From Rhododendron vialii (taxonomy: Eukaryota; Streptophyta; Magnoliopsida; Ericales; Ericaceae): a stretch of DNA of 64,000 nt. The notes under the pieces were generated by a model. It was not told the DNA's origin and did no database searches. It saw nothing but the letters and a program-made list of their open reading frames with translations. The position numbers and the translations under genes were made by a program. Location: positions 41,649,001 through 41,713,000 of the forward strand of contig NC_080560.1 in assembly GCF_030253575.1 (NCBI RefSeq), written 5' to 3'. Positions 37,192 to 51,000 of the stretch are shown here, one piece after another (within the stretch, counting starts at the first letter, position 1; the number at the start of each line of letters is the position of its first letter).

Positions 37192-39532
37192 CAATATAGA
37201 AATAAAATTTTTTCCTCTACAAGGATTAAATCAACAACTTTTTAGTGCAGGTACAGAATCATCGTGCCAACCTTTTTCTAATAGCGAAATAACCAACTTT
37301 TACGAGAACAAGGCAAACGAAAAAACTTATTGAAAATCGTATTAAGAGAGGGAATGGTTCTGGACATATCAAGTGATCAAAGCGCGGGGTCCCTCTTATT
37401 ATGGGTTTTTTTTTTGTTTTTGTTTTCATTTGCTTTGCTTTATATGTCATCTTGTGGGTCTCCTTTGGTCACATAGTAACGTAGTAAGATCATTCATTAC
37501 CGTGTTTTTAATCTTTACTCATGTTCTCACTCTCGAAAATTTCAATAAGTTGAGATACTTTCGAAAAGTATTTTCTCTCGCATTCGCGCTCCGATTTTTG
37601 CTTGGGCTCTTGCACGCAAGTCATGGAATCGAGTGATTATTTGCTGTCCCTAGGCCAGGGTATGGTAGGTGGGTGGGCGCCCCAACTGACTCCCTCCTTA
37701 CGTACCACACATTTGTGTTGGCTTTACACACTTTTGTGGCATTTACTACCATGTCCCGGGGCATTGAATAATTCTTCCATGAAATCTATACACAGAGTAC
37801 GAGCTAGATCTAAATCAATCCAATTAACATAACATTGATTTTTGTTTATTTTGATTTCATTTAGTACTTTGAAGGGAGGTATAAATGTTAAAAAGACATC
37901 AATTAAAATTAAGATTTTGAATTTTCTAATTGAGAGAGCTATTGAGTGAGAGATCACAATTTGTTGTTATGTGTCAGAGACATGCATGGACTGAATTCAA
38001 TTTAGTGGGATCTTGTGTGGCGAGGAGAGAGTTTGTGGCATTTATCTACCGTGCCCCGGTTCATCGAGTAGTTTTTGCTTAAAATCTTCTATATTTACAA
38101 CGGAGAGCGATTTTACAAAATGTACTACGTGGCACTTTAAAGTTTAAATGGTTCAGGTTGAATTGATTTTGAAGGGTCAATATTGATTCCCCGAAAGGGG
38201 GTTTGAAAACGGCAGAGGCATCTCTCTCTCTCAAATTTTAAAATTCTCATATCACTTTCTCCGAGCTCAATGTCTCAAACAAATGATTTGATGACAAATC
38301 TAACTGCAGCATCTTCAACCTTTGCTTCAAATTTGAATGTCAATGTTTTTTGAAGGTCAATGCGACAATTTGACACCCAACTATTGTTTCTTCAATCATG
38401 GTGTCAAATTTGCTATCAGATTTTCTTTCTTTTTTAAAAAAAGAAGAAGACCAAGACGTTATTTTTGGTAATTCAAAAAGGCCGATTTTACATTTGACAC
38501 TTGATACCAATTTTGAAGCAAATTGGTTGCCTTCAAATCCATGTAGGATTTGACTTTCATTTGAAGGTAAAGTTGAAGAGGGTTTATGATGTCAATTCCC
38601 GCAAATGGAATTCCACATAGGATTTGACTCCTTTCATTGGCCGGAGATGATGATGTGAACAAATATCCATTAGGTTTCAGGTCTGATTTTATATTACATT
38701 CTTTTGTTTTTCGAGGTTTTCTTTTTTGGGTATGATATAGAAATCTCTTTTTTGTTTCTTTTTACCATGGTACCCTAATTCTAAATCGTGTATGAATTAA
38801 AAGCGGGTTATTCTAATTGTTTTAGGTAATTGGAAAATAAAGTCAGTTCGAAAATGGATCGCTATTACAAAAAAATGTTGGCCCGATTTGTGTTCAAACA
38901 TTGATATTAACTAATAATGTTTCAGCATACTTATAACTGGCCAGCATGCTTAAACTCAACTCTAAATTCCTCATAAAAAAATATCTATAAACATGTTTTT
39001 TTTTAGCTTTAAATTAAACATTGTGTCGCTTGGATAATTGTTGTTTTCGAAAAGGTCATGCATTGTTCTTATTGTATACAGTAGATTTCTTTTCAAGAAA
39101 TTTTGTTTCAAGAACTTTGCACTGAATGTTACAATCTGTTGGTTTTAATGTCTAAGATTACGCAAGTGATTGTGGCTGCAGTTAGGGTTCGAGGTGGTGG
39201 AGGACGGGGTCATACGATTGATTAAGATTCTAATTTATGTACCTATTCAAATTTTTTTCGTATTTGTAAGTTTTACGCTAAACTTTTATGTGATATGAGT
39301 TCGTTTCAACGAAAGGGACCGAAAAAGTAAAAAAAATATAACTTTTATATAAGAATTTCGTTAACAAGTGTCTTCAGGCACGGGGAAAGTGCTAGTCCAT
39401 ATGCAAAGTATGAGCAAGAACAATGCGTGGGCTATCTAGAAACCCGCGTGGCATGTAGTATTCGTCAAAATCAGCGTCAAGCCATTTATCCTTTCTCCCG
39501 TAACAAAATCCCACATTCATTTAATTTTGACA
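37192..39532. other. Intergenic, direct repeats and a Helitron end
   Basis: GTGGCATTTA(C/T)-TACC(A/G)TG(T/C)CCCGG recurs at about 37736 and 38036, so a roughly 300-bp unit is duplicated with drift. At 38330-38660 words containing TTTGACAC and CTTCAAAT face each other, as in a degraded foldback. A Helitron 3' end is listed separately at 39368-39395. No coding feature. Confidence 0.5.
39368..39395 (+). mobile_element. Helitron-type 3' end
   Basis: Hairpin GTGTC-TTCA-GGCAC (one G-T pair), then GGGGAAAGTG and CTAG before T. The 5' end was not found. Confidence 0.5.
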
Positions 39533-39865
39533 ATAAAGCATGCACACATCATGAACTGATCTCGATGTGAGGCCCACTACAGGTCTCACGTAAATGATGC
39601 GAGCTATCCATTAAATGTAAAACATATCTTTGGGAGGCTCCGTGAAAAATCAGTTTAATTCGATACTTGGAAGTACTCGATCTAATCGAACCTGGATGAA
39701 AAGTTAGATGATTAGATCGAGTACTTCTAGGTATCGGATTGAGCTAATTTTCCACGAAATCCCCCTTAAAATATGTTTTAAATTTAATAGACGGCTTGAA
39801 TTATTTGTGTGGGATCCATAGTGAACCCCACATTGAGATCAGTGCACGATCTGTGCGTGCTTTAT
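39533..39865. mobile_element. Foldback MITE, about 333 bp
   Basis: The ends ATAAAGCATGCACA (39533) and TGTGCGTGCTTTAT (39865) are inverted copies. The arms continue to match inward (GAACTGATCTCGATGTG with CACATTGAGATCAGTGC; AAGTACTCGATCTAATC with GATTAGATCGAGTACTT) to an axis near 39700. Target duplication not resolved. Confidence 0.7.
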
Positions 39866-40586
39866 TTGTGCCTACAGACTTGCTGTTCATTTACGGAGGA
39901 CAAAAATCATGTGGCCACATTTATTACACTAATCTCCCTACCTAGCTTCAGTTATTCTCTATGTTTCTTTTCTGTGAGAGTTTATATTTTTTTTTAAAAA
40001 TTCAGAGTACATAGGATGAACAAAACTTGTCTTTTTATGTTTTACCCACTAATGGGTTTCTAAAGCTTTTTTCTTTGATTGAGTTAACTTAAAACCAAAA
40101 AAATGGGATGAGTTTCGAGTTGTTTTACACCTTTTACACTGAAATGTACAGACTAGTTTTCCCTCCCTCCGTTTCCAAAAAATATTGCCCGGTCTGCAAA
40201 ATATAAACTTTAAAATAATTGATTTTTGTCGAAAAAATTCGCACATTGTGCCACGAGTTACAGCGAGTTCTTTATTAATTTCTCAAAACAGAAGTTTGAA
40301 CTTTTCTTGTAAAAAAAAAAAAAGAATCTTTAATAGATTTGTCGTTTTGTACTTCATTGACTAGTTTCGGCTACATGCAAGGATGGGATCGGGGGGGTTT
40401 AGTGGCGGCGACCGCCACGACTAAAATTTTAAAAAATGCAATTATTATATGTAAAAAAAAAAATTTATGCCGAACTTATATAGTCTCGCCACTACTAGAT
40501 TTTTTTTAGTGTACATTTTGCCACTGCTAGGGTAAAATTCTGGTTCCGTCCTTGGCTACATGGGGTGGGGAGTAACACTAGCTGTA
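39866..40586. other. Intergenic, no gene
   Basis: AT-rich with several A- and T-runs; no coding frame or RNA gene seen. Confidence 0.45.
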
Positions 40587-41132
40587 TTAAAATAGGGGGA
40601 AATTATAGTTACCCCCCTCGAACTAACCCTCGCATACACTTACCCCCCTCTAACTTTTATTTTTGGCACTTAACCCCCTCAAACTAACTGAAATTCAAAC
40701 GGTCATAACTTCAAACGGTCATAACTTCTTTGTCCAAAATTGAAAATATGCAAATTATATATTGATTTCGAGGTCTTGAAGTCAGCTTTCTAATGACACT
40801 AAAATCACATCACGATTCAAAGCACACAGAAAGTTATGATCAAAAGAGTAAGGGCCGGTAGACAGAAAGACCGTTTTGATCATAACTTTATGTGTGTTTT
40901 GAATTGTGATGTGATTTTAGTGTCATTAGAAAGCTGACTTCAAGACCTCGAAATCGATATATAATTTGCATATTTTCGATTTTGGACGAAGAAGTTATGA
41001 CCGTTTGAAGTTATGACCGTTTGAATTTCAGTTAGTTTAAGGGGGTTAAGTGCCAAAAATAAAAGTTAAAGGGGGGTAAGTGTATGCGAGGGTTAGTTCG
41101 AGGGGGGTAACTATAATTTCCCCTTAAAATAG
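40587..41132. mobile_element. Near-perfect hairpin MITE with 9-bp duplication
   Basis: The 528-bp element 40596-41123 starts GGGGAAATTATAGTTACCCC and ends with its inverted copy. The two arms, about 250 bp each, match nearly base for base around a spacer of about 28 bp near 40860. It is flanked by a perfect 9-bp repeat TTAAAATAG at 40587-40595 and 41124-41132, the target length of Mutator elements. Each arm holds a tandem AAACGGTCATAACTTC word. No coding capacity. High arm identity implies recent insertion. Confidence 0.88.
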
Positions 41133-42082
41133 CAATGATGACACATATAACATCTGACAGGTCTGCATTTGTAATAGATTTTGGACGTACATATTCAAAT
41201 ATAAATGTGCTCACGATCCGTGTCATTTTAACAAATGGTTCCCTCAAATGACTCGAGACGTATTTGTGTTTGGGTGTCTGTGTTCCTACCGCAACGCTCT
41301 CTCGACCAACACTAGTAGTGGAATTCGCACCAATCTCTCTCGATTTTCTTTTTTGCAGTTAGGATGCTATTGAAAAAATCGTTTATACTCGTTCGCGCAC
41401 GCGCATTATGTGACTTAGTTGGAATTACATACGAAGCCAGTGAACAATAGTCAAGCCTTTCAAGAGCACACCTTGGTCCAAAACTTCCCTCTCTTTGAAT
41501 CAAGTTTTGTGGCCATGGTGCAGTAAGAGGATAGAGTGATCTTTTCTCACTCTAACCACCTAGTGTATGCAAATCTTTCTCTCTCTCAACTATTTTGTTG
41601 CTTATCAATGAATTATCAATGAATTTGGATCACTCCATGTAGAATACTGATCAAAATAGAAGTTCTTCTCTCCTTCCTCTATTGCTGTACTATATGTTCA
41701 ATTTTTTTTTGGTAATTCTGTAAATTTGATTTGTACGTCACTGAATTATGATGTTCATGGTAAACTACTCACACTCTGCTTCAAACCTTGATTTCAACTT
41801 TCAACCCATTTGATGTTATATTAATTTGCCCAATCTGCATGTTCATCTCATTGAATCCATGTTTTCCTCAACTTATCTGAAATGGATTTTGGATTTTGTG
41901 ACCTGTTCTTCCTTTCTTGACTTGGTTTTAGCACGTATGAATTACAGATTGCTGCAATGATGCTTGTTCATATTCCTCTGTGATGATTTCAGGCCTGTGG
42001 TTAAATCCATATCTAATCCTTGTTCTTCTTTTCCAGGAGGCTAGTTAGTGTATGATCAGAAGCAAGTTTCAAATATATAACC
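41133..42082 (+). promoter_or_regulatory. Upstream region of the ABCC gene
   Basis: Probably holds the promoter and a leader, perhaps with a leader intron: a TTTTCCAG acceptor-like site at about 42030-42037 sits 45 bp before the ATG. CT-rich tracts lie near 41576-41588. Transcription start not identified. Confidence 0.35.
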
Positions 42083-45000
42083 ATGTCATCTGTTTCTTGG
42101 CTCACCTCTCCTGAATGTTCAACCTCAGTCATTCAATCCTCAGATAGTGTTTCAGCTGCAATCCAATGGCTGGGGTTCATCTTCCTATCTCCATGTCCCC
42201 AAAGACTTCTCTTTTCAGCCATTGATGTACTATTCTTGTTGACCCTTTTCGTTTTTTCGATCCGAAAGCTATACAGTAGATTCTTTCCCAAAAGCACTTC
42301 CAATTCCTCAATAAACAAGCCCCTACTTGAAAGCAACAAATCCCATTTCAGAGCCACCACCTGGTTCAACCTCTCTCTAGTTCTAACATTTCTGTTAGCA
42401 ACATGTTACACGGTGCTATGCATTCTAGCTTTTATTCGAGGTACCAAATCTCCATGGCTGCTAACAGAAGCTCTATTTTGGTTAGTCCAAGCGATAACCC
42501 ATGTCGCAATTTTGATCCTTATTGCACATGAGAAGAAATTTGAAGCTGTTATTCATCCTATGTCCCTTAGGATCTATTGGGTGGCCAACTTTGTTCTTGT
42601 ATCTTTGCTCACTGCTTCAGGTGTCACTCGTTTTATTACGGTTGGTGGCAATTTCGACAGCGCCATGAAAACTGATGATATAGTTTTCTTTGTTGTGCTT
42701 CCAACGTCTGCATTCCTTTTTGTTGTTGCCATTCAAGGATCATCTGGGATTGTACTTAGAGAACCAGAAATAGATACAAACTCAAGGCCACAAGTAAATG
42801 GGACTTCTTTGATAAATCCTAATGTGAGTGGCTACGCTACTGCTTCTTGGTTCTCCAAAGTTACTTGGCATTGGATGAGTCCTTTATTAAGTAAGGGATA
42901 CAAATCCACTCTGAAAGTGGATGATGTTCCTTCACTTTCACCGGATCATCGTGCTGAAATAATGGCGGAGGTTTTCGAAACAAATTGGCCTAAACCAGAA
43001 GAGAATTCCAAAAACCCACTTCGAACCACTTTGCTCCATTGCTTCTGGAAGCAGATTGTTTTCAATGGTTTTCTTGCCATTGTCCGGTTGTCTGTTATGT
43101 ACGTGGGTCCAGTTCTAATCAATGAATTTGTAAATTTCACATCTGGGAAGGGAAGCAGCCCCTATGAAGGATACTATCTGGTTTTGATCCTCCTACTTGC
43201 GAATATAGTTGAAGTCCTTAGTTCCCACCATTTCAATTTCCACTCACGAAAACTAGGAATGCTAATCCGGTGCACTGTCATTTCCGCCTTATACAAGAAG
43301 GGTCTAAAATTATCTTGCTCATCGCGACAAGCTCATGGGGTTGGACAGATAGTGAATTACATGGCGGTCGATGCTCAACAGCTCTCTGATTTGATGGTAC
43401 AGTTGCATTCACTATGGCTAATGCCATTTCAACTTGGCGTTGCCTTAGCCCTTCTTTATTTCTACATGGGCCTATCCATGTTTGCAGCATTGGTCGCAGT
43501 TATCGCAGTTATGATCTTTAGTCTCATGCGAACGCGCAAAAACAACACGTTCCAGTACTTTGTGATGACGAGTCGTGATTCTAGGCTCAAGGCCACTAAT
43601 GAAATGCTGAGCAATATGAGGGTAATCAAATTCCAAGCGTGGGAGGAACATTTTAACAAAAGAATTCAATCTTGTCGAGAAAACGAATATGGGTGGCTTA
43701 GCAAGTTTACCTACTCAATGTCCTGGACCATGATTGTGCTATGGAGTATGCCTGTTATAATGGCAGCTCTTGTTTTCGGGGTAGCGATTGTCTTGGGAGA
43801 CATTCTTGATCCAGGAAGAGTTTTCACAGCAGTAACTGTTCTTAGAATTATACAGGACCCCGTTCAGACATTCCCCCAGGCTCTCGTATCAGTTACTCAA
43901 GCGTTGATCTCATTAGAAAGGTTGGAGGGGTTTCTGATAAGCAGGGAGTTGGATGAGAGAGCTGTGGAGAGAGTGGATGGTTGTGATGGTAGGGTCGCGG
44001 TGGAGGTGAGAGATGGGTATTTTTCATGGGATGATGAGGGGGAAGATGCTGTTTTGAAAGGTATGAATCTAGAGATCAAGAAAGGCGAGCTTGCTGCAAT
44101 TGTTGGAACTGTTGGGTCTGGAAAGTCTTCCTTATTGGCTTCAATTCTTGGCGAGCTTCACAAGAAGTCAGGAAAGGTTTGAATCCTTCCATTTCTTGAA
44201 ATTTTCTCAGACCAAATTTTGCAGATGTTTGGTGTCTCATCATCAAGATTCAATGGCAGCATAAACTTTTTGTTGCAATCCTAGTTAAATGTATACAGTG
44301 GTTAAGGTATTTTACATGAAGAAAGTTGTTATATGTTGTTTTCAGTCATCTACGACTAAATTGGTTGCATTAGTTTGTCCCTTTTACTCCTAATATTGGT
44401 TAATACATGTAATGGCTTATACCATCAAAGTAGCAACTTTAAGCAGTATATTTTGTTGCAGCGTACTAAATGGCGAAAGTTAATATTCTGTAAGCAGAAG
44501 GCAACAGCATCCCTACTTCTGCTTTCAGAATATTTGCTTCTTTTTTTCAGCTTATTTAAGCAACTACTTTTTACCACATTAGATGTAGGCAGAAGCACCA
44601 AAGACAAAGACATTTAGTCCAAAGGTTAAAAGGTGGAGATAGACTTGCTGTTCTTCTCTCTATTATAATAATTTGATTTATACAAGGAGAAAGGTCCGAC
44701 TACTTTATCCTTGATCTGTTAATATTTTCTTGAAATTTCTTTTTTTTTTTCCCCTCTACAGGTTAGAGTTTGTGGAACTACTGCCTATGTGGCGCAAACG
44801 TCGTGGATACAAAATGCAACTATCCAAGAAAACATATTGTTTGGTTCACCAATGGACAAGGAAAGATACAATGAAGTCATTAGAGTTTGTTGCCTGGAGA
44901 AGGATTTGGAAATAATGGAGCATGGTGACCAGACCGAGATTGGAGAACGCGGAATCAATCTTAGTGGGGGCCAGAAGCAGAGGGTACAACTTGCTAGAGC

Positions 45001-48000
45001 TGTTTATCAGGACTGTGATATTTATCTTCTTGACGATATATTCAGCGCTGTTGATGCTCATACTGGATCAGAAATATTCAAGGTTACACTGAATTCTACA
45101 TTGTCATAGTTGATATTACTTGCAATCGCAATGCTCTTTCTTTTAGTGATACTGTTGAGATGTCCACATCTCATATCTGTCTTGTGCTACAACTATAATG
45201 ATTATAGAAACTGAAGCATAGATGATCAAATCCTTCTGCGATAAGAGTGATCATATTGACCCCAAGGCATGATAATTCAATAATAAAACATGCTGGACTC
45301 TGATGATTTTGCCAACATATTTGTTTACTTATGAGACAGAATAACAGATCTAAAAGCTAAATGCTCCTTTAATGTTTTAACTCTTCATGAGTTCTAACTT
45401 TCACTATTTGCAGGAATGTGTGAGAGGAGTTCTCAAAGATAAGACCATTTTACTCGTGACACACCAAGTTGACTTCCTACATAATGCTAGCCAAATAGTG
45501 GTAAGTAGGATTCGTTTTCTTCGTCGGTTATCCCTGAAATTTATGGAAGACTGGTCTTGATATTGTAGTTTATATGACTTGGTTATAAGTGATTGATTAG
45601 ACTCATACTTCCATGTTTCATGGTCATTTTATCACTTGGCCAGATATGCTGATTGTGAGAAGCATCATCGCCTGTATTGTGATGTGAATACGCACTCTAA
45701 AGTCTAAACCACATGGTAATAGGACCAGTCCATTGTTTGTAAGGATGAACCATAGAACAGCTTGTTACAGACTTGATTCACTTGTGATGCATTTCACTTC
45801 CACCTACAATTGGGTATCTGAGAGATGGTAGCCTAACTTTTACTTGATGTTCTTTTCTTTTCTTGTTTTGTTTGTGTGTCTGCTGTCTGCATGTAGGGAG
45901 ACTGCTACCCATGACTCAAACCTGCACCACAACATTTGGGGCACATAGCGCTTGCTATTAGGTCAAGTCATGACTTCAAACTTCCAAGGCACCGCCTTGA
46001 CTGCAAAGCATAATTTCTCATCATTAGTTTCTTAACACAATTTCTTAATAACAAAATACCAGGTCATGAGAGATGGTATGATCGTGCAATCTGGGAGGTA
46101 TCAAGAGCTTCTTGAATCTGGCATGGATTTTGGTGCACTTGTAGCTGCCTACGAGACCTCCATGGAGCTTGCGGAAATGAGCACTACCATATCAGCTGAC
46201 AGTCCACAGACACCAAAGTCACCCATTACCCCCATAAGCCGAGGGAAGTCTATTGGTGAAAACAGGTGATGTGGAATATACATGGCTATTGAAGCTTTTA
46301 TTAACAGTTTTCAAAATGTTGTTTGGTACTTAACTATTTTGTGTTTATGTTCTTTTCAGTTTTAGTTATTTAGGAATTAAGGATTATTTTCCTTTCGGAT
46401 TAGGATACTAGCTTCCTCAGTTAGAGTTCTTAGCTTATAAATAAGACCTTTAGTCACTGAAATCGTTTGAGTTGATTATTGAATCTGTATAAGGCTGCTG
46501 CCGTCTGTGTTAGGGTTGTGGCCCTTTTGTGCTACCTTTTCTCCCTTCTGACCCCTCCACGTGCTGCACCATCAGGTCTTTGGATCGATCCCAGTCGAAA
46601 AAGGGCACCTCAAAGCTCATAGAAGATGAGGAGAGAGAAACTGGCAATGTTAACTCAGAAGTGTACAAGCAATATTGCACAGAGGCATATGGATGGTGGG
46701 GAGTTGCAGCAGTGATAGTGACATCTGTCTTTTGGCAGTTATCTTTTATGGGGGGTGACTACTGGCTAGCATATGAGACCTCAGAAAGTACCGTTTTCAG
46801 ACCTTCTCTATTTCTTGGCATCTACTTGGCCATAGCCGGAGTTGCATGTGTGTCGGTGGTGATTAGAGCATTTCTTGTAGCAATTTTGGGTCTTAAAACA
46901 GCTCAGAAGTTCTTCAGTCAAATTCTTCATAGTATCCTCCATGCTCCGATGTCATTTTTTGATACTACACCATCGGGAAGAATTCTAAGTCGGGTGTGTT
47001 TTACCACCTTCATTAATATATTACGTGACTTTACTTTTGGTCTCTTGAACCTTGATTCTTCCAAGGTAGTGTTTGGTTATTCTCGAATAACTTTGGGAAG
47101 GAATGGGATGGTAATTCTCCAGCTTTGCAACTGAATAGCCATTCAACAAAGTTGGTGGATGGTGATTCCATTTGTATTGTACATTCCCTTGTTTTTCATA
47201 ACTAACCAAACGTCACCATGAGCATCCTAAGGGAATGACCATTCCATTCAATATATCGTGTCAAATAAACCAAATTGCTTCATTCATGCACTAATAAACA
47301 ATTTGATTTTTCAGGCATCAGCTGATCAAGCTGCTGTTGACTTTATTATCCCACTCTTATTAAGTATGACACTAGTGATGTACTTCAACTTGCTCATCAT
47401 TGTGGTTGTTACATGCATGAATGCTTGGCCAACAATAGTCCTTGTAATTCCTATGGTCTGGGTGAATATCTGGTACCAGGTATGAGAGCTCTTTGCTTCG
47501 TTTTTGTTGTGTCATTTTACTATTGTTTTGTGTTAAAAAAAGGTGACCAAAGTTGGGCGGGAGCTGAGTGTAATTCCTCATTGAGTTGTTATTAGCAATC
47601 TCTTAACAAAACAATGAAGTGGTTGTTTATGATACTTATTTCAGTGAAGAAGATTCTAGTATTTCTAACTTTCCACATTTTCTGATGTGCAGAGATACTA
47701 CCTTGCAACATCACGCGAGTTAAGTCGTCTTGATTCAATTACTAAAGCCCCAGTCATACATCACTTCTCAGAAACTGTCTCTGGTGTTATAACTATCCGC
47801 AGCTTCAGGACACAGGAAAAGTTTTTTCAGGAAAGTGTTGACAAGGTCAATGCAAATTTACGCATGGCTTTCCACAACAATGCATCAAACGAGTGGTTGG
47901 GTTTCCGGTTAGAACTGATTGGGACTTTTTTCCTGTGCTTTGCCACCATTTGCATGGTCTTGTTGCCAAGTACTGTAATCCAGCCAGGTAGTTCTCTCAT

Positions 48001-51000
48001 GAAGTGGTATAAAAAGAACAGCGTGTAACTAATAATCCTTCTTCCAAACACATTGTGGGTCAATCATAGACATGGTCAGGCAATCAATCCACCCGAGTCT
48101 TTCTAATTTCATCTGTTGTTGAATCTAACTGCCTAGACTTACTACTTCTCTTTGCTAATTCTACATGGATTTGGGGAACTAAACCAGGAGTTCAGCTCTA
48201 TTAACAACAATGCATGAGCTCTATGTATATGTTCATAATTCTCAGTTACATGGACTCGGGTACAAGTCTAAAGGGTTCAGGTTCATCTAATTTTTATCCT
48301 TAAGGACATGGGTATACACTGGTAAAGTCATATTGCTTGGTACATATTTGTTGTTTTCTAGAATAAATGGTGTTTATAATGTGCCTTAGGGCATTTCATG
48401 CATCACATTGAACATTTATGCACGGTTTGTTGTAAATTTGTAACTACAAAATATCGCTGTTAGGTGAATATGTCACAAACGAATGTCATACCCGCATCCC
48501 AGTGTCAATTGTCCGAGACAAGTACTTTAGACATTTAAAAGACTCCATGTAACATGGGTCCATATATTTGGTTTCTGGTGTCCATGTTCAGAATATTGGA
48601 ATTAACAACCTGACTAATGCTTTTGTGTGTGCCAGAGTATGTGGGCTTGACTCTTTCATATGGCCTTTCCCTGAATGGTTTACTCTTTTGGACGGTGTAT
48701 ATTACTTGCACGGTGGAGAAGCAAATGGTTTCAGTTGAGAGAATAAGGCAGTTTGTAAGAATCCCATCAGAAGCTCCATGGAGGATACCTGACTGTGTTC
48801 CTTCTCCAAATTGGCCCCATCGCGGTGACATTGACATAAAGGACTTGCAGGTCAATTACCGAATCCTTGGTGATAGTTCATATGTTTTTTCTTATTAAGT
48901 CCTGTTTGTTCATGGACAATGGAGGTCATATAGTATTTTCGTATACAATTTGGTTAGAGACCTTAACAGAACAAGGGGGTATACTGGTATTCTTTTTTTC
49001 AAGGTAGTTGAATATCATTTAGTTGGGAATTCAATAAGTTTTGGTAGTACTTTATGCTGACATATCCTGCTGAAAACAAAAAACACAAAACTTACTATAT
49101 CACTACTTTCAGTCCCTCCAACTGTGCTACGATTGGTCCTTAACTGAAAATGACCACGACTAGTCGCTTGCTTGGATATTGCCGCCTTTCCCTTTTTCTT
49201 ATGATCACTCCTGTTTTGCCATCATTGGCTTTAGTAGTTTTGTAGCTACCATTGTTACGATTGCTCAATTGGATTACCATTTGAGCTAGACTTGGCATTT
49301 TCGGTTATGTTGCTCAAGTTATTTTTATCTTTCTCCTTATTAAGAGGGACTCTATTGCATGGAATTTTGAGCAGGTTAGATACCGACCGAACACTCCTCT
49401 AGTTCTCAAAGGCGTTGCTCTTAACGTTCACGGAGGAGAGAAGATTGGCGTTGTTGGGCGAACTGGGAGTGGGAAGTCAACTCTGATCCAAGTGCTCTTC
49501 AGGCTAGTGGAGCCTTCTCATGGGAAAATTATCATTGACGGGGTTGACATTTGCAAACTCGGCCTACATGATCTTAGGTCTCGATTTGGGATTATCCCTC
49601 AGGACCCAGTGCTTTTTGAAGGAACAATAAGGAGCAATATTGACCCCGTTGGGTTGTATTCAGATGACAAGATATGGAAGGTAAATAATATGTTCCGACT
49701 GTACGATCTTATCTGCATTCATTAAAGGTCTGGTGGATTGGCATTTGTTTTCAATAAGCTGACAACAGTTTTCTATTTCTCTAGGCCCTCGAACGCTGTC
49801 AACTGAAAGATGTGGTGGCTGCAAAGCCTGAAAAGCTTGATGCTCCAGGTCTCTTTCTCTCTTTTTGATTCCTTGAAGCGCAATTAGGCTCTGTTTGGAT
49901 AGTATGGATTTCTGATGGAGAAATTTGAAATCATTCCCTGGAACTAGCTCAAATTTGGATTTAATAGCTTACATATATATTTCTACATAAACATCTTCCA
50001 CGGCAGCTTTACAATCTACCTATAACTGCGCATCTCATATCTTTTGTTGAAATTGTGATTGAAATCTGTTCGTCAAAAGTCCATATCTATCAAAATGGAG
50101 ACTTGTATTTTATGTCAGTTATCTTGATTGTCTTAACGTACAAAACCAATCCAAATTGTGGGAAAGGGTGATAAAAGAAAGAAAAGAGAACCTTTTTGCT
50201 TATTTCGATAACTAAAAGAAGTTAAATGGTGAGAAAGAACGAGAACTAAACAAAAAGGATGAATCTTTACTGGTCCATTTTGTTTCTTACCAAATCTCAC
50301 AAAATTTGGTGATTTTTGTGCTGATGAGATCTAGTGAGAAACCACAATCTTTTGTTTTCTCTCCCTTTTTCTCACAATCCAAAGGGCCTCTAAGTGCCTA
50401 GCAAAAACCCAACCATTTGATATTGATGATTCTCTTTCTGTTTTTTCGCCTTCTACTAGTGGCTGATGGTGGAGACAATTGGAGTGTGGGACAAAAGCAG
50501 CTTCTGTGTTTGGGGAGGATCATGCTAAAGCGCAGCAAGATTCTGTTTATGGATGAAGCAACAGCTTCCGTTGACTCCCAAACTGATGCTGTTGTCCAAA
50601 GAGCCATACGCGAGGATTTCGCAGCTTGTACCATTATAAGCATTGCTCACAGAATACCCACAGTTATGGACTGTGATAGAGTGTTGGTGATGGATGCGGG
50701 TATGTTTTTCACTCTATTTGCTCTATCGGGCATGATTAGTGACTTTCAGCTTAAAATGCATCATGGTGTTGGCTATTATAGTTTCAGCTTCTGCATAAGT
50801 AGATGAGTGGGGAAACCATGTTTCTTTGGTCGCTGTTAGAATCTATTTTCGGAAACACTTCCAAGAAACTTGTGGAAACTTTATATTCAAATCAAAAGCT
50901 TCCATTTGATGGAGAGGTTCCAACATTATATTAAGTGATTGTTTGGTTGGCGGTGTTCAAAAGTTGGGGATGAGGTGGCTGGGACAACTATTTTGGTTTG

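Noticed and set aside
40587-41132. Hairpin as a microRNA gene
   Set aside because: Arms of about 250 bp with near-complete identity, inverted ends and a 9-bp target repeat mark a transposable element; a microRNA role would need small-RNA evidence.
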